From Symsagittifera roscoffensis (taxonomy: Eukaryota > Xenacoelomorpha > Acoela > Convolutidae), in NCBI RefSeq assembly GCF_963678635.1, contig NC_087068.1, positions 21,479,029 to 21,543,028 of the forward strand: a DNA stretch of 64,000 nt, given 5' to 3'. The position numbers and the translations under genes were made by a program. Positions 20,531 through 31,769 of the stretch are shown in pieces (within the stretch, counting starts at the first letter, position 1; each line of letters opens with the position of its first letter). The notes under the pieces are model-generated. The model was not told the DNA's origin. It saw only the letters and a program-made list of their open reading frames with translations, and searched no databases.

Positions 20531-23062
20531 CTTTCTGAATGGCTTGCTGTAATAATTTAGATTTTATGCGCAATTTTCTTTCTTTAAAAATCTATAAGTT
20601 TTTTTGTCAGTTCATTTTTAAAATAGTTCAAGTGTTTTCAATTTTCAGTTTTTTAAAACAATGAAATTTCAGGCAAAATGAATTAAAACGGGATGTCTTA
20701 AGTGATGTCAAACCTAACATTTTTTTGTTTTAAAGTGTGAAAAAACGTTTTTTTCCGCTGTTTTTTCTTGATAAACTAATCATAAGTTATTCTTCGTCTC
20801 TAAATATTGTACTTTATAAACTGAATTTTGAGCAGAGTATTTCAGTTTTAGCATATATTTTGATTATAGTACGCTGCCATTTTCTGTTTGAAGAAAAAAC
20901 TTAAATCGGTGTCAGATTTTTTGGTTGCATGGCTTCCGGTTAGCTTATCTTTATCTTAACTTGTTTGGAGTTAGTTTTTAGCAACTTAGTTCTGTTTATA
21001 TTATTTTTATTTTTGTTAAATAAAAGAAATCAAATTGCGGCGGAAAATATTACAAAATAATTGTCCCCAAAACATTTTCAGTGATCTCATCAAACCAGTT
21101 CGGTCGAAAAAAAATTCCGGTTGAAAGTGTGACCTTCTCTATTTTGAAAGAGATGAATTATTTGTGTTCGAGTTGGTTCTTTCTCTCTTGAGCTAGACAA
21201 TTTACGGCTTTTTGACTAGCCAATTATAATCCAATTGTTTATACCATTGGAAATCCTGTGACGCTCTCAGCATGAAACTCAAAGTTTTGAATTCAAAAAG
21301 TTTCATTTTATTTTTTTATCCTAGAAACTTCAATGTTGAGATTTTTTTTTTAAAAAAGCCAGTGTTTTTTCTGTTTAATTGTGTTCCTTGATACTTTTAC
21401 AATCACTTGTTGGCTCTGTTATTTGTTTTTCAGCTTATATTTTTCATCCTTGGTTTTTCCAGAGGTGCTGTTTTCTTCGTCACTGTTCACGGTACTGAAT
21501 TTGAAAAAGTAATTTGAAGGACGTATCATTCTAAAGATAAATTAGAAACATTTGAAGTGTGGCCTTTTCTGTATTATCTACGTTTTGGTGAAAGTTTAAT
21601 CTGAAATGAAATTAAACTGTTCTTGTCTGGGTTAACCAAGCTCCAATGAAAATTTTTTTCTTCATTCATTCAGTTCATTTTTTTCTTCATTTAGAATTCA
21701 TACGCAATTTTCTTTCTTAAAAATTCTATCAGTTTTTTTGTCAATTCATTTTATCGATATTTAAAATATTTTCAATTTTTCAGGTTTGTAAAAGAAAGAG
21801 TTTTGAGGCGAAATAAAGGAATTCCTAAGTGATGTCAAATTTGAAATTTTTTGTTCTAAATTTAGAAAAAACTTTTTTTCCGCAGTTTTTTCTTGATAAA
21901 CTAATCACAAGTTATTCTTCGTCTCTAAATGTTGTGCTTCGTAAACTGAAAATTGAGCAGAGTATTTCAGGTTTAGCGTATATTTTTGATTATAGTACGC
22001 TTCCATTTTCTGTTTGAAGAAAAAACCTAAATCGGTGTCAGATTTTTTGGTTGCATGGCTTCCGGTTAGCTTATCTTTATCTTAACTTGTTCGGAGTTAG
22101 TTTTTAGCAACTTAGTTCTGTTTATATTATTTTTATTTTTGTTAAATAAAAAAAAATCAAATTGCGGCGGAAAATATTACAAAATAATTGTCCCCAAAAC
22201 ATTTTCAGTGATCTCATCAAACCAGTTCGGTCGAAAAAAAATTCCGGTTGAAAGTGTGACCTTCTCTATTTTGAAAGAGATGAATTATTTGTGTTCGAGT
22301 TGGTTCTTTCTCTCTTGAGCTAGACAATTTACGGCTTTTTGAATAGCCAATTATAATCTAATTGTTTATACCATTGGAAATTCTGTGACGGTCTCAGCAT
22401 GAACAAGTTTTGAATTCAAAAAGCTTAATTTTATTTTTTTATCCTAGAAACTTCAATGTTGAGATTTTTTTTTTTAAAAAGCCATTGTTTTTTCTGTTTA
22501 ATTGTGTTCCTTGATACTTTTACAATCACTTGTTGGCTCTGTTATTTATTTTTCAGCTTATATTTTTTGTCCTCGGTTTTTCCAGAGGTGTTGTTTTCTT
22601 CGTCACAGTTCTCAGTCACTAAATCTGAAAATGTAATTTGAATGACGTATCATTCTGAAGATTAATGAAAAAAATTTTGAAATGTGTCCTTTTCTGTATT
22701 ATCTAGGTTTTGGCAAAATCTTAATCTGAAATTAAGTTAAACTGTTCTTGTATTGGTTAACCAAGTTTCGATGAAAAGTAATTTTTCCCCATTCAGTTCA
22801 CATAGAAGAGTGATAGGTGTGCTAATCCTACTAATATATTACGATTGGGTCAATATCATTTTGAGAATTGGCAATGCAAAGCTCTTATCTTTCTGAATGG
22901 CTTGCTGTAATAATTTTGATTTCATGCGCAAATTTTTTTCTTTAAATTTTTATCAGTTTTTTGTCAATTCATTTTTTAAATAGTACAAAAGTTTTCAGTT
23001 GTTTAGTTTTGTAAATGATTGAGTTTTGAGGCGAAATAAAATAACTAAGGAATTCTTAAGTG
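20531..23062 (+). repeat. About 1.13-kb tandem duplication, two copies plus a partial third
   Basis: Copy 1 (about 20,531-21,665) and copy 2 (about 21,695-22,800) share long near-identical blocks such as GGTTAGCTTATCTTTATCTT (20,939 and 22,064) and CAAATTGCGGCGGAAAATAT. A third partial copy begins at 22,888 with TCTTTCTGAATGGCTTGCTG and ends by about 23,062. All are in direct orientation. No coding capacity. Confidence 0.85.
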
Positions 23063-23319
23063 ATGCAGAGCCGACTCCAGGACCAACAAGGCCCAACTTA
23101 AAGTCATTACAAGACCAAACTGTATGTTTTGTGAATTGTTAAGGGATTCAGCACCATGCCAATAACAGATTTGTCGCTGAACGTGCAGCATTATTAGTTT
23201 TTGTGATATTCTTTGCTGTTTTGCATTCCACCAACAAATAGCTAGAGCTCAAAATCGAACCAAAAACCGGCGAAACTATAAATCCACCGCAAAAATTGCA
23301 CAACCCGTAACAAAATTTT

Positions 23320-23665
23320 AAGATTCAGGAACTGTTTGTGGAATACACACTTAAGTACTAATTTAAGAAATCCGCTTAATAATTATATGTCGAATCCGCT
23401 TACAATTGCGGAATCTGCGGAATTTTTGCGGAATTCACTTAAGTTAGCAAAATCTGGAATAACTAGCCATTTTGACTTTAGGACAAAACTAATGTGCCGA
23501 CAAATTTTAGGCTACAAGTATTTGAGCGCAGAATCCATGGAAACTTAGTGAGTGTAATTCGTTTTTTTTGGAGCAAGTTTAAAGATTTGTCTCCAGATTC
23601 CAGTGGCCTATAGACACCCAATTGAGCGCCTATCTAGTGCACAATTTGGCCTCATAATGACAACT
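23320..23665 (+). repeat. Dispersed repeat family C (GGAATCC-rich), copy 1
   Basis: Rich in GCGGAATC and CCGCTTA words, then ending with CAGATTCCAGTGGCC, TGAGCGCCTATCTAGTGCAC and AATTTGGCCTCATAATGAC. The same order (AATCCGC words, GATTCCAGTGTCC, GCGCCTATCGAGTGCACGG) is found at 58.4-58.8 and 60.2-60.6 kb. Confidence 0.65.
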
Positions 23666-24234
23666 AGCATCCAACCATGGTTTTCTATGAATGAAAATTT
23701 GTTGATATGAATTTAAACTGATGGGTAGTCGAAGCAAATTGACCTGTTTAACCTTTATACCAATCAAGTTTTAATCCACTTGAGTGACTCACTTTCAGTC
23801 AGCACCAGATCTGCTGAAAAAAAAAACATTTTTTTTTCAGAGCTGTAATTTGTAAAACACCTTATTTCGGCTGAAATTTCTTCCACGAAGGCACAGTTTT
23901 CGGACGATGACTCAAAAATATAAACTATATGGGTGCCAAAGGCTCCCTTAAAGTTTGAACGTTCAGTCGGCCGAAAACGGAGGTCGCGAAAAGTATAAAA
24001 GGAAGGGCAGCCTTTGGGCATCAAGGATAGCAAATTCCCAAAGAGTTGGCGATTGTGATCCTCCTAATTTCAGTTCTCTTTCGTCTTAACAAATGGTAAA
24101 AAATTCACCGAAAAATTGTGGGAAATCAACTGAAAGTTTTTTGTATTCTTATGAATCATATGATCAAAAAAAATCTGCGCCTAGAATACGCTAACATATA
24201 GCGACAAAAAGTCACTCCTCAACAACATGATTTC

Positions 24235-24425
24235 TTCCTTCGTTGCGGATTCCGCGACCCAACTAACGTGCCGACAAAATTTAAATATTAATACCGCAAC
24301 AATTTTGTAAGTTGATTCTTTTGTAAGAATTTTAACACATTTTCAAAGCTTCTGTCCAGATTACCGAGACCCAAGTACCAAACGGTGCGCCTTAGAACAC
24401 AGTTTGGCCTCGTAATCAGTTGTCT
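24235..24425 (+). repeat. Dispersed repeat family C, fragment
   Basis: Contains TTGCGGATTCCGCGACC, GTGCCGACAAAATTTA and GCGCCTTAGAACACAGTTTG followed by GCCTCGTAAT, matching the ends of the other family C copies. Confidence 0.55.
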
Positions 24426-24689
24426 ATACTTGTCAATTTAGTAGCAGCTGTTCGAAAACGTCTGTGATTTTTCTGAATTCATTTATTGAATGTAGATCAA
24501 TCACATATCCATTTCTGATCTTTACATATCACGTTATATTTGAACCAGTTATATGTCAGAATTTCCTCTGGGTTGTCAAAGGGAATATCCACTGTCCATT
24601 CGTCGTCCACTTTCAACTGATACGGGGCCCCAACTACCTGTCGCTCTTTTTCAGTTCCCCCACGCTTTGTTAAATGGCAAAAGTAAACA

Positions 24690-24800
24690 GGTCATAAAAG
24701 TAGATTCGTCGTAAGCCAATCAGAATCGAGAAAAGAACACGAGCGAAAGCAATTTTTCATCTCGAAATTCATTGGCTTACGACGTTTCTACTTTATGACC
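24690..24800. mobile_element. Short palindromic (MITE-like) element
   Basis: 111 bp. It begins GGTCATAAAAGTAGATTCGT and ends as the near-reverse-complement, ACGTTTCTACTTTATGACC. Inner arms GTCGTAAGCCAAT and ATTGGCTTACGAC are perfect complements. The length and hairpin form suggest a MITE. The target duplication is unclear (ACA on both sides at most). Confidence 0.7.
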
Positions 24801-25566
24801 ACACTGACTTCCTTCATACTGACTTTAACACAGTGAAGTATTCATTCTTGAAATTTTTCGTTTGTTTAATTTTGAAAATAAGGAAAACCGGTTGAGGCGA
24901 TAATAGCTAGAGATCAAAGTCACGAGAAATTGTCAGCAGCTGTAGGAAAAGGAGTTCAGTCTTTCTTCCGTTCCCTCTTTATATAGTTTTTGGAAAAATT
25001 AAAAATTCAAAACGGGAAAATTCAAAAAACGGAAAAAATCTTTTTTCATGGATAGATAATCACGTCTGAAAAGGCATCTAGAATACTGTACTCGATTCGG
25101 CCTATGAATGACGCTTGTGAAACCTGACTTGGATGTAAAAAAACTTTCAAACCGGAGTGGAAAAAAAACTATATCCATACAATTACACAACGACATTGTC
25201 TAGAAAAATGTCAGATAACTCTACGACTATCATTTTCTCGTTGTATGAAAGTGTGTGACAAGCATTTTTTCGTAGCAATTTCTCCTCAAATGAAAATTAT
25301 TATTTTTTTTTGAGTTTGGCTTTGTTTTTTGTTTTGCTCTGAAAGCAATGACCAAAGATTTTCTCATCCGAGAGAGCCAATTATTCCCACAGATAAATTG
25401 AATTTTGAGATTTCCCATGTAATTTATTATTTTTCACGCAGAGTTTTATCAAAAAATTGTGATTTTTTTGTGTACGTCTACAAAGATTCTTGTTCGAAGT
25501 TTTGAGTGTTTGTAAATTGTAGTCTTCTATTTTGACAGATTGTGAAGTTATCTTGCCATATACAAG

Positions 25567-25707
25567 CAAAAAGAGTTCCGGCTTCACACAAGACACGCAG
25601 TTTAATTTTTTTTTGAGAAGACTCACTGGACTACGTTATTGTCCAAAAAGAGTCTTTTCAAAAAAAAATCAGAATGTGTGTTTTGTGTGAAGCCGGAACT
25701 CTTTTTT
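25567..25707. repeat. Long perfect-stem hairpin
   Basis: Arms CAAAAAGAGTTCCGGCTTCA (continuing CACAA) and the exact complement ending at 25,707 enclose about 90 bases, which also contain a weaker inner stem (AGAAGACTC/GAGTCTTTTC). Could be a MITE or a structured RNA source. Confidence 0.7.
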
Positions 25708-25989
25708 GTTTTTTTTAGTGTAACATATGTTGAATTACATTTTTGCACGCAAATATGATGTTTTCCAAAAATGTTTGTGTGAGCATAGAAATGCTTTTGT
25801 GACTAAAAAGAGAACTTAAGTTTTTTGCCCAATTTTGTTTTTTTTTCAGAGGACGTTAACCCGTGAACCTAAGTCTTTTTATCTTCTGCCATGTTTAATA
25901 TGGTTTTAATTATTATTTTTTAATTTTTGAAGTAGACTTTAAACTAAAATGCTATAATAAACCATAAAAAAGAATGTCAGGTGGACCGC

Positions 25990-26613
25990 CTAATGTTGAG
26001 GTTGCCTAACTTTGCTAAGGAGTTGGAAACAGAAAAAGAGCCCTGCCTGATTTTCGACACCTATGGCGTGGTCAAACTTTTTCAGGTCGCCCACACCAAA
26101 CCCGATTTTACTAATTATGTTCTTCTCACAATCGGGTAGGTAGTACGCCCAAATCATGTTAAGTGTTTTATTAGCTTCAGAATAATTTGTAAGCTCTTTA
26201 TAATATTCTTCGGCCGTCATCAGAAGTTCTTTATAACCGACCCTGAAGTAATAGTGGCTCTGGCCAAAACAGCACCCATTTATATCTACGAAAAAGTTAT
26301 GGAGGAAATATGTGTCCAGAAACACAGCAAAACATCTCGCGAGAGCCGTATCTCTTAGATTATAAACATTGCTCGTTCTTGGTTCATATGCTGGATTTTC
26401 GCTGATTTCGCCAATTTCTAATCCAGAAAGACAGTAAATGTCACTAAATTGGCGACAAATATACCAAAGATATTCACTTGGAGAACTAGTTGGGATAATA
26501 AATGCCTGGGAAATCCAGTTTGCAGTTTGCCTTGTATTAACTACTATATCTGAATTAAATTGGAAAGTCTGATAAACTAGAGAACAACAAAAAATGCATT
26601 TGATCAAATGCAT
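25990..26613 (-). CDS. Unrecognised 207-residue protein, single exon
   Basis: The longest uninterrupted frame in the window outside the cadherin: ATG at 26,613 to stop at 25,990. Most chance frames here are under 110 codons, so 207 is notable. The N-terminus (MHLIKCIFCCSLVYQTFQ) is mildly hydrophobic and Cys-rich and could be a weak signal peptide. The body is balanced and protein-like (SEYLWYICRQFSDIYCLSGL, NVYNLRDTALARCFAVFLDT, AEEYYKELTNYSEANKT) with several cysteines, Tyr and Trp. No known domain recognised. No AATAAA seen just downstream on the minus strand and no introns evident. It may be a lineage-specific gene, a single-exon retrocopy, or an exon of a larger gene. Confidence 0.6.
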   Translation of the reverse strand: MHLIKCIFCCSLVYQTFQFNSDIVVNTRQTANWISQAFIIPTSSPSEYLWYICRQFSDIYCLSGLEIGEISENPAYEPRTSNVYNLRDTALARCFAVFLDTYFLHNFFVDINGCCFGQSHYYFRVGYKELLMTAEEYYKELTNYSEANKTLNMIWAYYLPDCEKNIISKIGFGVGDLKKFDHAIGVENQAGLFFCFQLLSKVRQPQH

Positions 26614-26639
26614 TGTTTATGATTAATATGGTTAATATT

Positions 26640-28220
26640 TGCTGAATTGTAACTGCAAACATGAGATGTTTCACCAAAATCTTGACATACAAAAAACGCT
26701 CAGGCTACTTTCGATTTGGGCTATCTATACTAATGAAAGCAATAATAGTTTGTAATCCAATAAATTTGGCAAAATATCCAAGATCGAATGTGAAAATATT
26801 TGTCGTACGAAATTAATACGACCAGTATGGAACACTTTTGTTCTGCGGGAGAACTCGCCAGGCAAAAATAATTCGCGTTACACTTTCAGCACTATGAACA
26901 AAATCTTCCAAACGCGCATAAATTAGCCCAGAGCATGGCCAAATTTGTTATTTTCAAAAACCCAGAACTTGGCAACAAAAAACGATTGAAGATAAAGTAT
27001 CCTTATACATTTTGATCCAGGAGTCAATTTCTTCAATGTCGCAAAAAAACTTTTTTCTTAAGAATTATTAATTAAATAGCCGAAAATTGACAGAATAACA
27101 AAATCCCATCAAGACTACGTATTGCGTTTTTTTTTCTCGAAATTCGGAACAATGAGCGTGTCGTTGTCAGAAATATTTGATTTTCAATTCAACGAACCTT
27201 ATGAGTTTTTCATTTTTAGCATCCGCTGGTCTTGTGTTTTTTCGCAGTAATGGTTAAATTTCAAACAGTTTTGAAAAATCTGTTGACTTTTTATTTGGTC
27301 AAAACTGAGAAATCCGAGCTCCTCTATCATATAAAAAAAACAGTTAAGAGCCGCCAGTTAAATGCCCCGCCAATTTGGAATTTATACAATTCAAACAAAA
27401 ATGTGTCGCTTTCTTTTCATAGTAGCAAATTTTAATGCGACAACTTGAGAAAAAAACGGCAATCCAGTTGCTGCGAAAGACGCACAGGATACTTCAGCAA
27501 TAGCATGTTTTTTATGTTACAAAAACCTATGAAAAATTTTGGATTTTTTTCAAATGTTCTTTTCCTTTTAGAAAGAGAGAGAGAGGGCGTGAAGTTTATC
27601 TTTTTGGAAGTCAAACTTCAAACCAACCGCCGGTAGTCTCACCGAAAGCGTAGTTTGTTTTTATGTCTTCGGAGTTTTTTTAGTTCTTAAGACTTTTCGT
27701 GAAAGTTTTTGGCACTTTTTCCTTTATTTTTCAGACTTCTCAGCGGATGAAAATTAAAAATATTTTAGAATCGATTTTAAGGTTTTGTTTTCAAATCAAT
27801 TTAGACTAGTTAAAATTGGTAGGCACGCGACTGGGGTATTATTTAAAACCCCATTGGTCGCAGTTTGAAGCTTAAGCAATTTATCAAAAAATTGTGCTAG
27901 TGTCAAGAAAAACTCGCTGAAAATTTTTGGGTTTCAGACAAATTTAGAATTTCCTAGTTTTTTCTTTTAAATTTTCCTAGTTCTTTTCAAAACACTCTGA
28001 AGAGTGCCCGTTGTGAATTGCCATCATTTTAAAAAAATAATTCTAATTGCTAGACATTGTAAAGGCACTCCATATTGAGCTATTGGTTGAATATAGCCGT
28101 TATAAAAAGTGATTAAGATTTTTCGACACAGAAACAAATTTCAAAAATAGTGTTTAACATGTGAGAGCTGAAATTCGATTTATTGATTGATTCATTTGAT
28201 AATTGTTTTCAAAATTGCTG
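26640..28220. other. Non-coding stretch
   Basis: AT-rich. It holds a short GA-run (AGAGAGAGAGAGGG near 27,573) and only short chance frames. Nothing supported as a gene. Confidence 0.5.
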
Positions 28221-28224
28221 TCTT

Positions 28225-28870
28225 AATAGAGACCTAGATATTTCATTTTACTTTTCTGCTCCAATGTTTCTGCATTTATTTCAATTTTGCAGTCATTTTT
28301 GGCCAGAATTTTAAAACTTTTGGCATTTTCATTTAATGTAAGCTTATTGTCTTCTATCCACAACTAAATACGCTCTGGTTCATTGGAAATTGATTTACCC
28401 TCATCATTGATAGTGCAAAAAAGTGTCATCTACGAAAATAGTTCTTTTCTGGTTAGCACATGCTTCAGGAAGCTCGTTTTAATAAACAAAGAATAATGAA
28501 GGACCTAGAACTGCCCCCTGGGACACTTCAGACTTACTCAAACGATCTTCAGATAACTGTTTTTCACTATCGACACACTGGCATCAGTTTTCAAGAAATT
28601 ACTTCAGAATGCGGCATATTGGGTATCTGAAAACATAGCGACAAATCAGTAAAAACACGAGCGACGTTTTTTCTAAAGGATAAATTGTTCGCTTTTGTAC
28701 ATCTAAAGTTGCATCTGCAGTTGATTTTTTTATTGATATCCATCCATATTAAAGCGCTTCAAAATGTTTTACTGTGATGAAAAAATTCGTCCGTACGTTA
28801 GATTTCACCAACTGAAGCACTCAACTGATTACTAGAAAAAGTAAAATTGGTCTATAGTTTCCTTTCCGAC
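28225..28870 (-). pseudogene. Degenerate non-LTR (LINE) reverse transcriptase fragment
   Basis: On the minus strand several frames together carry reverse-transcriptase landmarks in the right order: a YRPI motif near 28,850, QGAVLGPSLFFVY at about 28,520-28,482, FVDDT (the catalytic F/Y-x-D-D box) at 28,436-28,422, NKLTLNENAK and KMKYLGLY near 28,230. Stops and frameshifts between them show it is dead. The QG.VLGP and LTLN...LG order is typical of jockey/CR1-like LINEs. Neither the 5' ORF/endonuclease nor the 3' end was found. Confidence 0.8.
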
Positions 28871-28879
28871 GAAAGTGCT

Positions 28880-31210
28880 GCTTCTTAAAGCAACAATTGA
28901 CAAACCTAAAAATAACCGCAAAAAAGGATTTAAAATTGTAAAGAAGATACTTGTTGAAGCCCTAAGAGTCCGCTGTTGTTTTGTTTTCCTTTTTTTTCCA
29001 AAATGATTTTTTGTCACTTTATTTCTGAAAAAAACATTGAGTTTATCCATGTTTTCACTTTTTCTAGATACATCGGTGGTAAAAGTGTTAGCTTGTTGTT
29101 GCTTGTTCGTACATTAACTTGATCATACTGGTAAGCTTGATCTTACATTAACAATGTAATTGTTCATTGTGTCTAGACCAAACTCTACTCTCTGTTTTGT
29201 GTGAACTCGATTAATGTATTTGGCTAAGCGCGAAAAAGTTTTTGATTAGGATCTGGAGTAATTTCTTTTCCAGAAATTTTGTCCTTCGAAACTAATAATT
29301 AGGTTTCAATTATTTCAGCAATTAACTCATCATTAGACCTTTGAAGAGTTATTCTTTCCTTTAAATTTAATCTATAGCAAATTTAATTAGTTGCTTTTCT
29401 TTGGACTGGTGTGTAATGGAGAGCTTGTTTGTTTCTTTGATTTAAAGTACTTTTTTAAATAACTTTTGATCAACGATTTTTTGTTGCGCTAGTTATTCTT
29501 TCTGCTGAGCTTGAAAAACTTCAATCCATGTCTGGTTGGGCTGCTCGTTAATCTGGACCGGAAGCCTTCAAAAGTATGCTTGAAAATTCCGTTATAATTT
29601 TGTTTACCTGAATTAATTTTTTCTTTATATCTCCCTAGAGAATATGTTTCAAATTAGCTTTGTTTTCTACTAAATCTGTTTTGTAAGATCCTCGAAACTT
29701 TATCTCTTTCGAGTTTTGTTGATTTATTTATTACAATTAAGATCAGCTTTCTTTATCAGTCAGAATGATGACTGATAAAATTTGAAAATGATTGCTTGTT
29801 GTTCGCCTTATGATTTAATATTTGTGTTGTTTTTGACATTGATCCCTATCCACTAACTCTTTTTGCTTTCTGCAAGTAGTAAAATGATTTTGAGCGCAAA
29901 TTTGTTTGTATTTTGATTGCATCATGTCTCAGATAACCCCATCTGCTATTGGTTTGATTTCTAACTCCGAAAGAAAAGTTTCCAGAACACAATTATTGTT
30001 ACAAAAAGAATTTATTATTGTAGTTGTACAAGTTCAGAAATTTTCTGATTGTTTTGTTTCTTTTGGAACACAGTTGGTCTCATTCCCACTGCGACTTTTG
30101 TTTTCAATTTTTCCTCGTTTTGTTTGATTATTTTTTCTAATTACTGCGTATTTTTTTATTTAACCATGGTGTTTTATGCTTTTAAGCATTTCTTATATAA
30201 CTTGGATTGCAGAAGTCGCATTAAATTGTATCGTGCTTCTGAGAACTAAGCAAATTATACATATTTTTTATGATTATGAAATTTTTCAATAGAAAACTAA
30301 AAGATGTTTGCTTGAAGCAACACCGAAACTACTGCTTTAAACACATTCTCAGTTTTCAATAATTATTTAACCGCGTAAGTTAACAAAAATGGGAGAAAAA
30401 CACAAAAAACAAGATTTCCTTGTTCTTACTGATTTCGGCATAAAATTTTATTGAAAAAGCTGTAAAAAGTCAAACATATTTTATAATTGCTTTGATAGTA
30501 CCAAAAAAGTCACTATCAACAGGATCTCATTAAAAATATCAAATAATCTCAACTTTCCAAGCAGAAGTTTTGCTTTCAGTTTATCTCCATTAAGAAGAAG
30601 CTGTCTTCCACTAAATAAATTTATTGAAGTTCATCTCGGGAATTCATTTTGTCCAACTTTAATTTTTTTTGTTTTTCTCTGATTTTTGCCGAAAACATTT
30701 TCTCATGTTCTGGAGACAAAGAAACATAGATTTTTACTCTTTCTTTGTGTCATCAAAGTTTTTTTCTTGTTTTTTGTAAAGGTTGATTTTATCAGCGTCC
30801 TTTATTTTTCAGCATCTTTTTGTTGCTCTCCATTGATCTCATTTTTAACTTTCCCATGATATGGAGCGCCTGAGCTAGATTGGCACAGAACGGAGGCTGA
30901 GCTTTTCTGAGTCGAAGTGATGAAGTTTTCACTTTCAGCCAGATGTTTTGTGCATGCATCCAGAGGAGGTAAGCGTTTCTATACTCAAACTATTTATTGG
31001 TTGATTGGATTTTGAAGTTATCGTGTATTTTTCTCCTGTTCTTTTTTGCTTTGTGTTTGGCATTGAAGTTTACCAACGTTCAATGATAGATGGCATCAAT
31101 CATTTTTCCAAATGATTGATTTTTATTTCAAAAAACTTATCTAAAACCAAAGTATATTGTTAAGGAAGTTCTTTGTTCGAAAGGCAGGTTATCAGCCATT
31201 ATTGAAACCG
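28880..31210. other. Non-coding stretch
   Basis: AT-rich with short chance frames. The first part may include more of the decayed LINE. No gene supported. Confidence 0.5.
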
Positions 31211-31326
31211 TGGTGGAGTACCCGAGTCGAGATTTTTCACCTAATTTGAAGCAAGATTTGAACGGTTTTGAGCGGTTTATCTAAAAAAACCGCTCAAAAA
31301 CGGCGCAAGATTTAATAATAAAATGT

Positions 31327-31399
31327 CGACCACAGAGGGATTCGAACCCGCAACCTTCTGATTCGAAGTCAGACGCCTTATCCGTTAGTCTATGCGGAC
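31327..31399 (-). tRNA. tRNA-Arg(UCG), possibly a decayed copy
   Basis: The minus strand reads GTCCGCATAGACTAACGGAT and on through a 7-base anticodon loop CTTCGAA (anticodon TCG) with a perfect TCTGA/TCAGA stem, and the T-loop core GGGTTCGAATCCC with an intact B box. The total is 73 nt with no intron or encoded CCA. A TTTT run follows a few bases downstream as Pol III terminator. Three stem mismatches are visible: T2:T71 in the acceptor, A11:G24 in the D stem, and C50:T64 in the T stem. The A11 change also alters the A box. It may therefore be a pseudogene or tRNA-derived repeat. Confidence 0.8.
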
Positions 31400-31542
31400 T
31401 TGCTGGAAGCTTAATATTCGCTGTATTTGTTCTACTGAATATGTATAATGTTTTAGACATGCACAACAAATATACTGTCAGGATTTTTATTGTCAGTCTC
31501 TACAAAAGAACAAAAATAATCGATTATAAGATCGCACACCAA

Positions 31543-31557
31543 CCCCCCCCCCCCCCC
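31543..31557. repeat. C15 homopolymer
   Basis: Fifteen C in a row, about 200 bases from an opposing G16 run at 31,754-31,769. The two could pair as a stem. Confidence 0.9.
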
Positions 31558-31753
31558 ACCTCTTACTAGAGTTGATGTCCCCACAAATAGTCAGACAACT
31601 CCTCTGTCGACATATCAAGTTACTATTTGTTCATATACTTCATTTGAGGCCGTCTCTTCCACATATTTCACTGCCAGATCCCCCAAGGTCTCTACCTGCA
31701 AAAATGACACAGACGGGCAACAATCAGTCTTTGGCGGTTTTTTTTGGGCGGAA

Positions 31754-31769
31754 GGGGGGGGGGGGGGGG
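31754..31769. repeat. G16 homopolymer
   Basis: Sixteen G in a row on the plus strand. The length is likely variable and prone to sequencing error. Confidence 0.9.

Noticed and set aside
23764-24033. 89-codon minus-strand frame
   Set aside because: It looks partly protein-like, but it has no good start, no splice sites that fit anything nearby and no domain.
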